Below the pieces are notes generated by a model. It had not been told where the DNA came from. It was given only the letters and a program-made list of their open reading frames with translations, and did no database searches. The position numbers and the translations under genes are program-made. From Lentinus brumalis (Eukaryota > Basidiomycota > Agaricomycetes > Polyporales > Polyporaceae), in the NCBI GenBank assembly GCA_001792895.1, contig MARA01000012.1, positions 62,001-126,000 on the forward strand: DNA of 64,000 nucleotides, given 5' to 3'. Position 1 is the first letter of the stretch. The number at the start of each line of letters is the position of its first letter. Of this stretch, positions 12,481 through 24,206 are shown one piece after another.

Positions 12481-15400
12481 ATGTCCGACGCGGACGCTGA
12501 TGGTGAGTAACGCGTCTGTGGCTGGACAGCAGCGGGCAACTGACCGGTTGTACTGCATTCGGGTACCAGATTCTCCGCGTTTGTAGACTCGGGCGTGGAC
12601 GTATGCGGGGAGGGCGCGAGGCGTAGGCGGGTGGCAGGACGGGAGGACGGGACTCGGGGTAGACACCGGTTCGTCAGTCGCGTGTCGTCGAGACGTGTGG
12701 GGCAGACGAGCGCAGTATCAAGTCGCCGGGTGCCAGGGCAGTCATCAGAGGGCGATCGAGTCCGAGCGTAGTGCGTAGAACAGAGTGTACTTAGAGTCGC
12801 CAGGCACGTCATCGGGCCCTGCCGACAAGCGCGGGTCCCGAGAGCGATGACGCAGCTGTTTCTGTATAGCACGGGGCGATCCCTCCTCCCTTGCGCACTC
12901 GAGGGAGTCAATCACACGCCGCGCCTCCCTCAGACTGCGCCAGCGCGTCCGTCTCCGATGTCGTCCAGCAACTGACCACTGCCGCAGCGAGTCTGCTCAC
13001 GGCCGCGCTGGCTTCTGGCACACACACGCTGGCCCTCGCCTCGCAATCCCTGCATTCAATGTCACCGACGGTCCCAACGGTGTGTTCGTCGCCTACCGAT
13101 GAGAACTTCACGCTGAGTTCTCCTCCTCATCAGGTGCGCGCGGTAACTACTTCCTCATGAGCACCCCCGCGAAGTGCCTGCCAAGCGCCACCGCGATGGC
13201 TGCCACCTTCGACACCGCACTCATCGAGCGCGTAAGCCGCGAGCTCCTCGCCGAAGAGGTCAAGCTCAAGGCTGCGTCCGTCCTGCTCGGCCCGACGTGC
13301 AACATTCAGCGCAACCCGCTCGGGGGACGCTCGTTCGAGTCGTACTCCGAGGACCCGCATCTCTCCGGCATGGTCGCTGCGGCATTGGTCTTCAGGAGGG
13401 CGGGATCAGCGCGTGCATCAAGCACTTTGTCGGTAACAACAACAAGAACGACCGGTTCCGCTACGACTCGACCATGACCGAGCGTGCGCTGAGGGAGATC
13501 TACCCTCATGTCGTTCATGCTGGTGGATAAGTACGCCAAGCTGGAGGAATTCATGACTGCGTAGGTATCCCTGTGTCCTTGAGCCCGGTCTTCGCTCACA
13601 TCCAGTGCTGACAGGCCGGACGCACGTCTCCGAGAATCCCTACATCATCGGCGACATTCTCCGGAATTAGTTGGGCAGCAACGCGACGGTCATGAGCGAC
13701 TGGTACGCTCATTTCGTATCTGCTCATTCATGGCTACTCATATGCACATTGGCTTCAGGTTCGGTGTGTACTCCGTCGACCACGCTGTCAACGCCGGTCT
13801 TGGCCTTGAGATGCCAGAACGAACAAGCAGCGGACCGTGAACATCATGAAATCGCTCGTAGGTGTCTTATGTCTATCCGCCGACGCTCGTGCTGACGCAA
13901 ACAGACGGAGAACAGCATTGAGAGCAGGAAAACCACAAAGCGTACCGTCAGGGAACGTGCCGCAAAGGTCCTCGACCTCGTGCAGAAGTGCGCTGCTGCA
14001 GCTCCCGAGGTGCGTTCAAGAGCCTACTCGAAATCCTAGTAGGATCGCTGACGGTTGCCTGGCAGGTTCTGGACGGAGATCGCGTGGAGAAGACTGGTGA
14101 TCGTCAGGAGATCATGACGAAGGTCGTCCTTTTGAAGAGGGAGGAGTCCTTCCCTTGAAGCCCAAGGTGAGCGACGCGTAGTCATGTCGCATCGCGTCTT
14201 GACGTGATGCCCCGCTGTCACAGGAGCACGGTCTGAAGAAGATCGCTATCATAGGCGGGAATGCGAAGGCGACTGTGCTCCGAGTCAGCGGTGGTGGATC
14301 TGCGGCGCTGAAGCCGAGCTTCTTCGTCACGCCGTACGAGGGCATCGTCTCTGCTCTCGGCGACGTCGCTCCCGACGTCGAGGTCACGTACTCCGAGGGT
14401 GCACGAGGTACGTCATTCATATGTGAATTGACCAAGAAGGATCACTCATCCTGTTCGCCTCAGCCTACATGCAGATGCCGACTCTCGAAAACGAGATTGT
14501 GACTGAAGACGGCAAGCCCGGCTGGACGGGATACTTCCACTCCCACGAGGACGACGATAGCATGACGCCGCTGACTGCAGTCACAGCAACGCGCTACATC
14601 GACGAGACGCGCGTTTTCTTGAGGTACCTCGCATCTCCTGAGCCCCAGTAGCATCGTTGCTGACGTCTCGCTGCAGCGACGACTACCCTCGAGAGCTCAC
14701 GAAACGGTTCACTCTGCGCCTGCGCGGGTTCCTCAAGCCCCGCGAGCAGGACACTGACTTCGAGTTCGGGCTCCTGTCCGCCGGCCGCGCGAAGCTGTTC
14801 ATCGACGACCAGCTCGTGATCGACAACTGGACGAAGCAGACGCGCGGGCAGGCGTTCTTCAACTGCGGCTCGACGGAGGAGACGGGCGTGTTCAAGCTCA
14901 AGGCCGGGGTCAAGCACAAGGTGTTCGTCGAGTTCTGCAACGTGCGCGCGCCCGCGGACGAGGACCCCGTCGAGGCGCTCATGGACGCGAACGGGGGTGT
15001 GCGACTTGGCGGCGCGGAGGTGCAGCACCCGGACGAGCTGATGGCGACCGCCGTGCAGCTCGCGCAGGAGGCCGACGCGGTCATCGCCGTCGTCGGGCTG
15101 AACGCGGACTGGGAGACGGAGGGGTACGACCGGACGACGCTGGCGCTCCCGGGGCGGACGGACGAGCTCGTGCGGAAGGTGGCGGCGGCGAACAGGCGCA
15201 TGATCGTCGTGACGCAGAGCGGGTCGAGCATCACGATGCCGTGGGCGGACGAGGTGGCTGCGATCGTGCATGCGTGGTACCTGGGGAATGCGACTGGGGA
15301 CGCGATCGGGCAGGTGCTTGCGGGCAAGGTGAACCCGAGCGGGAGGCTGTCGCTGTCGTTCCCGAAGCGGCTGGAGGACGTGCCTAGCCACGGACACTTC

Positions 15401-16063
15401 CACCACGAGCACGGCAAGGTGAGCTTTGTCGCAGAGTCGTGCTGCGCGTTGCTGAGATGCGTTTGTGCAGCTGTGGTACGGAGAAGACCTCTACGTGGTG
15501 CGTATCGTCTGGTGATACGCAATGAGGCGGTCTGCTTATCTCCCTCATAGGGCTACAAGCACTACCACCATCGCGGTATCGAGCCGCAGTGGCACTTCGG
15601 GTACGTCCGTCCTGGTGTCGATCTACCTGTCACTGACGAGCATCACAGCCACGGCCTCTCGTACACGACGTTCGAGCAGTCCGACCTCTCCATCTCCGAG
15701 CCGAAGATCGCAAATGGCGACGTCAGCATCACCGCGTCCGTCAAGGTCACGAACACTGGCAGCGTCGCGGGCACGGAAGTCGTGCAGCTCTACGTCTCGC
15801 TCCCGACGACGTCCGAGCTCACGCACCCGCCGCTGATGCTCAAGGCGTTCGCGAAGGTCGTCGACCTCGCCCCGGGCAAGAGCACGACCGTCAGCCTCGC
15901 GCTCGACAAGTACGCGGTGTCGTACTGGGAGGAGCGCATCGCGCGCTGGGTCGTCGAGGACGGCGTGTACCGGGTGCGGGTGGGGAGCAGCAGCGCACCG
16001 GCCGCGCTGAAGCTGTCTGCGGAGTTCACGATACCGAAGCGGTTTGAGTGGAACGGATTGTGA
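12481..16063 (+). pseudogene. GH3 beta-glucosidase (PA14 type), broken copy B
   Basis: Same gene as copy A, better preserved. The start survives: ATG at 12,481 opens a 22-base exon (MSDADAD) with a clean GTGAGT donor, then an intron of about 430 bases, then exon two from about 12,934 (SDVVQQLTT). Shared lesions with copy A are the indel before the WHTH motif near 13,005, the missing CT near 13,506 and the TAG at 13,668. Copy B also lost bases near 13,385, shifting frame before GLQEGG. It keeps the nucleophile motif MSDW followed by an intron (donor GTACGC) and FGVYSVDHAVNAG. From about 14,678 to the stop the PA14, GH3-C and FnIII-like parts are open across three short introns (about 15,418-15,470, 15,498-15,549, 15,599-15,648). 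As a whole it cannot encode a full enzyme. Confidence 0.9.
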
Positions 16064-16298
16064 TCTGTAGTGACTACCTGTGGGATACTCATGTAAAGTT
16101 GTACAGCTAACAAATGGACTACAGGTATGATCCGATGCTACATATGTAAGCAAACTGAGACTGACAAAGGTCAAGCGACGCAATCAACCTCGACAAGTTA
16201 CAAGACCCGAGAATAACTGGCATATGCGCGAGACCGTATCACGATACGTGTATGCTGAACACGACAAAGATAACTAAGGCTAGCATGAAACGGGCTCC

Positions 16299-17318
16299 CT
16301 AGCTGGTGGGGATGGGTGGCCAGCCGTCCACGGACACATGAAAACAGTGCGGAAGAATTGACCAAATTCCATCGGAAGCCTTCGAGAGTACACGCCGGCA
16401 AGTCTGGCATATCGCCGCAGAACTACCTGCTGCAGATATCGCTGGTCCGCTTCGCAGTCCCGCTGCAAGTGATAGACTTGCAAGCTCCTGAATCACACCG
16501 CCTTTGACTGCCTGCTTGCACTGATTAGGGGAGGCGCATCCCGGACGGGGTATCTCCAAAAACAACCTGGCGACGAATCCAGCCGCTATTCTGGTTGCAA
16601 GGACTTGGCCAGAGATAACTGTCGCATGGTCTCCAGGGGGCAAGCCCGCCGAGAGGACGAAAGTGCCCCTTTGAGGGTGAGTCTCCGGATAGACCTCGTC
16701 CGCGAAGTCGCAACACTGGAGGAAGGCTGTGGGCAGAATGGAAGGTGTATCCGTCAGCCGTGCGAGCTGCACCGCTGTGATGGCATCGTGGGGATCGGTA
16801 GAGGTCACGTAGCGCGCACGCCCGTCGGTGTCTCTCCATGCCTTGAGCGTGATGGGATGGTATTTCTTCAGCCGGGCAAGGGCAGGGTTCAAGACGCCGG
16901 GGACGTCGTACTTGTGTCCCATTCGGACGAGGGATACGACGACGGAAAACGGCACAGGGATGATCTCATCGAGATCGTAGTAAGGGCTGCAGACGTAAAG
17001 TCAGACATAGCGTTGAACCAAGATCAGCGTTGAGATGCACTTTTTACCGCAACAAAGGACCAGGAGTAACTGGCGCATGTCTTCGGCGCTGTCCGATACA
17101 TGGACCACCTCACAGCCATCCACAGCCTCCGGAACGGAAGAGCAAGGTAAGGAGAAAATATCGCGGAAAACCTCGGAGTGCTGAGCGAGGATGCTTTTGT
17201 GGACGCGAAAAGCGCTGTTCTGTGCGATGATGACGATGTTGCCATCGGACAACCAGACTTGGTCGTCTTTGACCCAGTTGGAACTCGGCTGAGCAGTCGT
17301 TGATCCCGAAAATTCCAT
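16299..17318 (-). CDS. BTB/POZ domain protein (intact member of local cluster)
   Basis: Two exons, 17,318-17,041 and 16,986-16,299, separated by a 54-base intron (donor GTGCAT, acceptor CTGCAG); the joined frame gives 321 residues with no break. The N-terminal half has the BTB pattern of basidiomycete expansions: VWLSDGNIVIIAQ, then FRVHKSILAQHSEVFRDIF, VVHVSDSAEDMRQLLLVL. After the intron come the conserved LVRMGHKYDVPGVLNPALAR and a Cys pair CQTC near the C-terminus. BTB domains mediate dimerisation and often recruit substrates to Cul3 ligases; the role here is unknown. I chose the ATG at 17,318 because the BTB consensus starts soon after it; the frame stays open to 17,543, so a longer N-terminus is possible. 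The intron position and phase match those of the three genes at 24-29 kb. Confidence 0.85.
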
Positions 17319-18285
17319 GGTCAGGTCGCGGAGGTGCTGGCGGTTCTCAAAAGACCGTAGTCCATAAGTATCTGTGCTGCGGCAAGCGCGAACTACCGTA
17401 AGTGCCGGGCCCACGTGTGAAGTCACACGCACGTGAACTGTGACTATCTTGATGGGACGTTCAGATCCCTCGTGGCAAGCAGACGACCTCATCCACGGTC
17501 CTACACATACATCAGCGGAGGACTTCGACCTCTTCATTCCCATGAACGGTGGCTACGTACGTCGCGCTTCGTGTGAGGATTGTCCGAGAGCACTGCTTAG
17601 GCGGCTCGAGTGGAACGGAGTGTAGTAATGGTACTGACCTACATGCAGATTTGTCACCACACACTCAATACGCTTCGATCCCGATCGGACTCCCTCCATC
17701 ACCCGATATCGTGGTTAGCCACAGGATGGACGCCTTTTCCGCGGACATACAATGTTGTGAACACGCCCGTGGGTCATGCCTTCTCGTTTAGTCGCTCACG
17801 GAGTCAAGTAAGTATCACCATGAGTTGCCCTGGGTAGCCGTGGTTCCCCGGCGTGCGTCAACGCGCTAGGCCTCAAACCACAGCGATCCAGTGATAACCG
17901 GGGACAGCGGAGATGTGGCTATGCTCGATGCGTTACAGGTTACTTATTTGACATTGACCCACGTCCTGTCCCGCGTTTGGTACAGCGTGCGCGACGATCG
18001 CACTGGATCCCCTTCAACGATGTAGGAGCGCGCCCGCTCTTCTCGCACCATTCGTCCTGCATATCTCAGCGAAGTTGTGTTTTTGAGAGTTCACTTCCGT
18101 TGCGGTTCTCGGCACGTCTGTCCGGCCAATGGGATCTGGACTAATTTCATATTCCCTCATATACTGGTCGGGCACGCTTCAAGCTCCGCAGCGCCTGCAG
18201 GACGGGTTTATAGCTCATGGGTCGTCGAGGCCGACCTGCAACCAACCTTGAACAATCTGCACCTCTCGCCTACCACTCGAGTACA
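17319..18285. other. Intergenic region between BTB and AKR genes
   Basis: About 970 bases with no gene. It holds a possible fragment of the GH3 C-terminus (17,549-17,625) and otherwise short unconvincing ORFs. It must contain the divergent promoters of the BTB gene (minus) and the reductase (plus). Confidence 0.6.
17549..17625 (+). pseudogene. Possible GH3 C-terminal fragment
   Basis: The frame ending at 17,625 reads GGYVRR...LLRRLEWNGV then stop, resembling the GH3 relics' GVYRVR...IPKRFEWNGL then stop. At the DNA level cgagtggaacgg is shared with the end of copy A. The match is short, so chance cannot be ruled out. Confidence 0.3.
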
Positions 18286-20097
18286 ATGGTTCCGAAGATG
18301 CAATATGGTGTGTATCTACCTGACATGTCTACTCCCGAGCTCGCAGGCTGGGATCCACACTAATACATAGTCACGTTTCCCGCAGTCCGTCTCGGCAACT
18401 CAGGGCTCAAAGTCTCCCGCATCATCTTGGGATGTATGTCTTACGGGGACCCTCAGTGGCAGGGCTGGGTCCTCCCGGAGGAGGAAGCCCTCGAGCACAT
18501 CAAGTTTGCGTGCGTCTCCTTTACTCCCTGCCAACCTTCGCTATACTGACGGATCACATTCTGCAGGTATGACCACGGTATCCAGACGTTCGATACTGCA
18601 AACGTACGTCTGCCTATGACTAGGCAACAGTACTCTGCTGATTGCTCTCGCAGTCGTACTCGAACGGCCTGTCCGAGACGATATTGGGCAATGCAATCAA
18701 GAAGTACAACTTGCCTCGGGACGAGCTCGTTATCATGACGAAGGTACAGAAGTCGGCATCTGCCAGTGAAATCTCACTGATGACTTCTCGCGTATACATA
18801 GGTCTTCTCTCCGGTGATGCACGAAACCGGAATCGACTTCTTCGCCACCGGGAAACGGCCGGAAGACTTCGGGGTCATCAATCAGTACGGACTGAACCGC
18901 AAGGTGAGCTTACATGCTCGACTTCTCTAAGACTAGTGAAGTAGAACTGATGCCGTGTGCAGCATATATTTGACTCCGTGAAGGCAAGCTTGAAGCGCCT
19001 CCAGGTCGACTATATCGATGTCCTGCAGTGTAGGTCGTCCCTCAAGACATCGTCTTCACCAGTCTTCGAATGATCGTGTTCCACTTGTAGGTCACCGTTT
19101 TGACTACGCGACGCCCATAGAAGAGACCGTGAGTGATTGCTAATCCGGCTCGTCATATTTCACGTTGAACTGAACCGGTGGGGTTTTCAGATGCAAGCTC
19201 TCCATGACGTCGTGAAGGCGGGGTACGTTCGGTATCTCGGGATGAGCTCCTGCTACGCCTACCAGTGTACGTATCGTGCCCCGACGCTCACAATAACTAC
19301 TCACTAACCCTGCTTCGCTAGTCCATCAGATGCAGAGTGCGTCTGCTTTGACGCACTACGTCTGGGCAATGTCTGACAGATGCTTCGCAGACTATGCCAT
19401 CAATAACAAGCTCACGCCGTTCATCTCGATGCAGAACCATTACAGTCTCCTTTACCGCGAGGAAGAGCGCGAGATGTTCCCGACGCTCAAGGTGTGTACA
19501 CATACTCGTGCATTCTGCGTCGCTCTTACGTTGTACTCTACATGTCTCCAGCTCTTCGGTGTCGGTGCTACTCCATGGTCTCCGCTCGCGCGAGGACTTC
19601 TCACCCGACCTCCGAGTAGCGAGTCGAAGCGCGCTGGCTCTGATAGGTATGCCCCCGACTAATATTTTGCATGCGCAAGCTCTCAATATGCTATGACTAG
19701 GCTCCTCGCGTGGTACCAGAACGACGCCGCCACGAACATCATCTCCAGGTGCGCTGTCCTTGCGTATCGTCCTCTCCGGGTAGGTTCCTGACTTCGCCTC
19801 TCACATACAGAGTCCAGGAAGTCGCGGAGCGCAAAGGCATAAGCATGGCGCAGGTTGCGATTGCGTGGACGCTGTCGAAGGATAGCGTGTCCGCGCCGAT
19901 CATTGGCTCGACTAACTTGAAGAATCTCGAGGATATCATTGGTGCGCCTGATACTACGGATTAGTAAGTGTGCCCGCCACAAGGTCTCACTCATGGATTG
20001 GTCTGCTGCAGGCGCTCTGGATGTGACGCTCACTGCTGAGGAGATCAAGTCTCTCGAGGAGCCTTATCAGCCCATGAACGTGATCGGGCATTACTGA
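18286..20097 (+). CDS. Aldo-keto reductase
   Basis: NADPH-dependent aldo-keto reductase with about a dozen short introns. The first exon is only 22 bases (ATG at 18,286, MVPKMQY) and joins in phase 1 to VRLGNSGLKVSRIILGCMSYG at 18,386. The AKR catalytic tetrad is visible: Asp and Tyr in TFDTANSYSNG, Lys in VIMTK, His in DVLQCHR. Further family motifs are GYVRYLGMSS, ISMQNHYSLLYREEERE, TPWSPLARGLLTRP and the cofactor loop PIIGSTNLKNLEDI. The protein ends LEEPYQPMNVIGHY at TGA 20,097, giving a length near 350 residues, normal for the family. Members in fungi act on aryl aldehydes and other carbonyls in the cytosol; the substrate here cannot be told. A decayed tandem copy follows directly. Confidence 0.93.
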
Positions 20098-20278
20098 ACT
20101 CTACAATACTTGTACTACTTACGCGCAGGCATACTTATGGCCACTGGCGCTGCGCTGTATAGCGCACTTCCAATTATGCATCCAATGACAGCGAGGATTT
20201 GACCCGGCTATATCGCCTGACAGATCGTGCCGGTCGTGATAGGACGAGCTTGTTGCTGTTTGGCAAGAGCAGCATCAA

Positions 20279-21475
20279 ATGTCCCAATACGGCAACTTTA
20301 GCGCGGACGATTTGTGGGCGGCTGTATCCTTGCTCCAAACGTTCAAGTCCTGTCCTTTCCGTCATAGATTGGTTTCGTCTGGTCTCCATAGCATCTACTC
20401 GAACGCTGCTGCATGTCTTATGACTTTTTGGAGTGGTGGAACTGGGTCCTGTCCGAGGAAGAAGAGATCGCCCACACCCAGTTTGCGCCGTGAGTCGTTT
20501 TGCATTCATCGCCATGACAGGGCTCTGACTTCCCTCCGAAAGCCTCAATTATGGCATTCAGACCTCCGTCATCGCGAGCGTGGGGTGGCGGTTTTGTGTG
20601 GTTGCATAACGCACTGAAAGTTGACGATATCTATATGTGATCGAACGGTCACTCCGAGATCGTGCTGGGCAATACCAGGAAGAAGCTAGACCTACCCCGT
20701 GGGAGACCTCATTGTCATGACGAAGGTGAGTTGCTTTGCGCTTCTGTCGACTATCAACGACCAAGTGCTCTACGCTCCAGGTATAACACCCCCGACGATT
20801 TCGAAGTGTCTAAGTAGGAGGGCTTGAGCCGCACGGATGCGTCTCGACCGTGCCACCGCAGTGCATGTTTAATTCCGTCAAGACCAGCCTTCAGCGGGTG
20901 CAAGTCGACTGCTCAGCGCCCTTTGTTCTCGATTATCAAGGTACAGCTTACGTCTCACCGCTTGTGTCTCGATGACTGCTCACCACCCGGCCTTGTAGAT
21001 GTTCGGAGTTGGCTCACTTCAGTAGTCTCCTCTTTGGCCTGGGCTACCGACTCGTGCCGCCATTTGAGGCCACTCTCCGCAGCAAGACAGACGACTATGA
21101 ATCCAGCTTCACTGGCACATCTCGTTCAACGAGACCCTCACGAGCAGGTATGCTCTCTTCCGAATGCTCATCTCGTGCTGCTGACAATATCATGCAGGTA
21201 GGATTGGTGAGTTCGCGAAGAAGAAGGGCCTCAGCATGGCGTAGCTCAGCATGGCGTGGATTAAGGCTCGCGGCTCGCTCGGGTGTCACCACGCCCATCA
21301 TCGGAACGACAAGCTGAGCCAACCTGGTAGACATCTTGAGTGAGCGTCGCTCCGTATTTGTGCTGAGGGTATGCGGCTGATACGGACGTTCTTCAGGCTC
21401 TCTCGACGGCACCCTCACGAGCGTCGAGATGAAGTATCTCGAGGAGCCGTACCAGCATATGCACATGATCTATGC
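20279..21475 (+). pseudogene. Decayed tandem copy of the aldo-keto reductase
   Basis: Order and spacing follow the gene at 18,286-20,097. Recognisable pieces are SYDF...WNWVLSEEEEIAH (about 20,410), the equivalent of YSNGLSETILGNAIKK as SNGHSEIVLGNTRKK (about 20,640), CMFNSVKTSLQRVQVDC (about 20,865), a LFGVGATPWSP counterpart with an internal stop (about 21,000), FAKKKGLSMA followed by TAG (about 21,235), TPIIGTTS (about 21,290) and YLEEPYQHMHMI at the end (about 21,440). Several exons are frameshifted, in-frame stops are present, and the exon with the HRFDYATP motif is missing. It cannot make a working enzyme. Confidence 0.9.
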
Positions 21476-22135
21476 ATGTTTGAGGTACAAGTTCGCGCGT
21501 TTGTGTGCATATTCTCCGTCGAGGTTTGGCTGAATAACGCATCGTCCGTCATGACCAGATCATACGGCATGGTTCAGCCACAGATTTACACCATCCGCTT
21601 GCTTGTCGGCCGTTTCTCGACACGACGAAGACAAAGAGACAAGACATGCTGCGGATTCAACGCATTGTCTAAGATGATAGGTGAATGTCTCACCATAATG
21701 GCAAGGGACGCGTGGAGGACCGGAGCGCAAGAGCCATCCGCCAGCCACTGCGGTCAGACTCAGTCAGCGCCCGAGCACGGGCCCTATCTCTCCGACCCTC
21801 AGCGTATTCCACATCTTTGGTCTTTGCTACACTGGTCGATGCACTGTATAGGCTGCGTACAGCGGTGGACTGAAGAAATTCGCCCGACCTGCCCGCTCTT
21901 GCCACCGCGTGTCGTGTGAACACGCAGTGGGGCGCCCGTTCGGAACAAAGGAAGCATTCGCTTCAACGATGGTCCGTGAACAATGGAAGGCTTTTGCGCT
22001 CAAATTATGACAGAACCCCGTCCGTAAGTCGCGTATATGAGGGAGGCCTCCTGAACGTCTTTCTCGGCTTGAGCTTGAGTCCCGGAACGCTCATTGCATA
22101 CGGTATGCAGTGCTCTTGCACCGGTTGCTGATCAT
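21476..22135. other. Intergenic, upstream of F-box gene
   Basis: No gene seen. A gcgtatatgag stretch near 22,033 is a possible TATA-like element about 100 bases before the F-box start codon. Confidence 0.4.
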
Positions 22136-23860
22136 ATGCTGATTCCCCTATCTAGAGATACCCTGCGAGCTCCTCCAACTATGTTCTCGCCACTCTTCCG
22201 CCACGGCACTCCTGCCCAGGGGATCCACCGCCTCCCGGACGAAATCCTTACGATAATCTTCTCGATCCTTGTTGAAGCAAAGGATGACCGCCACTCGAGC
22301 ACCTGGCTCTCCCATGTTTGTTCTAGATGGCGAAATATCCTCCTCCACATGTCAGGATTCTGGGTGACCGCGCTCTGGTATCTGCTCGATGACGAGCTCG
22401 GCTCTTGCCAGTGGAATAGTCGAAGAGACAACTTTGTGCGGATGTGCGTTTCACGCACCGGCTCCCGTCCGCTCGCCATCTCTTTTGGCTACACCCTACC
22501 CCCGGCGATGTGGGAACTGCTCAGTCCTCACTTTGGACGAGTTGCTCGTCTGCAACTCTATCTTCCAGTGGCGCAACTACGCCAGGCACACCAGGTCATC
22601 GGTTCAAGCATGGGCAGCCTGAAATGGTTGTGCCTTCGTTCCTGGGACTGGGACGACGGCCGCGAGGAGGTTGTGGAAGCTGCCGGTCTCGCACCCTGGG
22701 ACGACAGCGCACTTCCCGCCCTTGGTACAATGATTCTCGCGCCGGCGGCCTTCATTCCTGCGTGCGTCGTCAAATCCCTCACCGATATCACACTCGTCGG
22801 GGGTGTCCCACGACAGGCATTCGCGTCCTTCGTCGAGGCGTTCCGAAGATGTCCGATGCTCGAAGAACTGAGTATAAGACACTACCATCTCGTAGGAGCA
22901 GGGACGCCCACCGCCAGCACCCCGATCGTTCTTCCGCATTTGCGAATTCTGGACGTTGAAGACAGTACCGGAAGTCTGCACCTCATCCGCTTATTCCTCG
23001 AACGATTCGACATCTCCCACCCCATACGCTTCGTGCTGGATGGCGGAGATTTCGATGGAGACATGAGCCAGTGGCGCACGTCTCTTCCAGGGCTTTACCC
23101 AACCTCGCGCATCGACACCGTGTCGCTTCGTGTCCGGCTTCACGTGGGGAAAGACATAACAGACGACGGCTGGGTTCAACTAGAGGGACGCAGCGCGAGC
23201 ACCTTGTGCTTTCGCGAGCGGCACATAGAAGCTCCGGCAAAGCGACTCGTGAACATCAGGCACTTCCTCAAAGGGCTCCCCCGCAATGTACACACGCTCT
23301 GCTTAGACGTCGTGCTCCTTCCTGAGGGAAAAGAGGAAATGCCTTCACTGCACGAATCAATCTCGAGGTCAATGATCGACGCCCTGCGCGGCCTGCGCAT
23401 CCTCAAGCTGGCCGCATCGACAGCGAAGCGTGACGCTCTGGAAGCGTTCTTTGAGCACGCCGCGAAGTCAACCGCGGACGGGAGCATGGCCGAAGGCTCA
23501 CGCTTCGAGCTGGTATGGGTGGTGGACGAAGAGCCCGCGCCGCGCGTTTGGGATGAAGACGAATGGCCGGACGATGTCGAACCTCGCTCCGTGGCTGAGA
23601 TCGAGAAGGATTTGGCACTTCTCCTGGAAATCGTCGTCTCCTGCCCTCCGCGCAAGACGTGGTCGCTGATGCTTCAGCTGCAGGTGAGGCCGGAGACCAA
23701 GTTGTTCGATGCTGTGTGGCAATGCTGGACGCAGGATCCCAAGGGGCGTGGTTGGGAGGACGCGGCGATGGAGATCACGACTGTCAGGGCGCTGGCTCCG
23801 GTGGTGAACGATATGGTTCTGATTTTTGGTGACACAAAGCTGCAGTTAGGCAAACCGTAG
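22136..23860 (+). CDS. F-box domain protein
   Basis: Single-exon frame of 574 residues from the ATG at 22,136; a second ATG at 22,181 (MFSPLF) is also possible. An F-box lies near residues 25-70: IHRLPDEILTIIFSILVE, then STWLSHVCSRWRNILL. F-box proteins bind Skp1 and bring substrates to SCF ubiquitin ligases. The rest is a leucine-rich, LRR-like region without regular repeats (LRSWDWDD, FRRCPMLEELSIRHYHLVG, LPHLRILDVEDSTG), and an acidic segment near residues 470-500 (DEEPAPRVWDEDEWPDDVE). This architecture is greatly expanded in agaricomycetes and the substrates are generally unknown. No break is seen. Confidence 0.9.
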   Translation: MLIPLSRDTLRAPPTMFSPLFRHGTPAQGIHRLPDEILTIIFSILVEAKDDRHSSTWLSHVCSRWRNILLHMSGFWVTALWYLLDDELGSCQWNSRRDNFVRMCVSRTGSRPLAISFGYTLPPAMWELLSPHFGRVARLQLYLPVAQLRQAHQVIGSSMGSLKWLCLRSWDWDDGREEVVEAAGLAPWDDSALPALGTMILAPAAFIPACVVKSLTDITLVGGVPRQAFASFVEAFRRCPMLEELSIRHYHLVGAGTPTASTPIVLPHLRILDVEDSTGSLHLIRLFLERFDISHPIRFVLDGGDFDGDMSQWRTSLPGLYPTSRIDTVSLRVRLHVGKDITDDGWVQLEGRSASTLCFRERHIEAPAKRLVNIRHFLKGLPRNVHTLCLDVVLLPEGKEEMPSLHESISRSMIDALRGLRILKLAASTAKRDALEAFFEHAAKSTADGSMAEGSRFELVWVVDEEPAPRVWDEDEWPDDVEPRSVAEIEKDLALLLEIVVSCPPRKTWSLMLQLQVRPETKLFDAVWQCWTQDPKGRGWEDAAMEITTVRALAPVVNDMVLIFGDTKLQLGKP

Positions 23861-24206
23861 TAATTAGTCTTGCAGGTAGTACTAATTTACTTACTTATAT
23901 ACTCACTTCGGTGACGCTATACTTGTACTGCACTTGTTCCGACGAAAGAGCACGAGAGCGAGTGTTATCCAGAACAAGTCCCGGTCGTCTGCCAGTACTA
24001 CGGAAGCGGCGAGAATCACTGTCTGGGGAGGCGGAGCAGGCGGAGCGCGACAACCTGAGGCTCGGCTAACGCGTGACCTAACGCGACGGTGACTTGAAGC
24101 GCCGACTGTTTCCTTTCCGCAACCACCATCCTTTCGTCGTGAAACAGTTCAGTAAGTGTTTGAGTTACCCCGCTATGCGACTCGATACTTACTGCACAAC
24201 CACAGG

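Larger units (their letters stand above)
10111..16063 (+). repeat. Segmental duplication, copy B
   Basis: Direct repeat of 1-6,492, about 10.1 kb downstream. It lacks the roughly 500-base insert that copy A carries at 2,794-3,297, and it keeps the GH3 start codon that copy A has lost. Its left limit is set only by the window edge truncating copy A. The right limit is sharp, at the TGA stop of the GH3 relic. From 10,111 to about 12,300 no gene is recognisable; there are short tandem repeats at 11,212-11,248 and 11,573-11,600 whose unit numbers differ from copy A. Confidence 0.93.
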
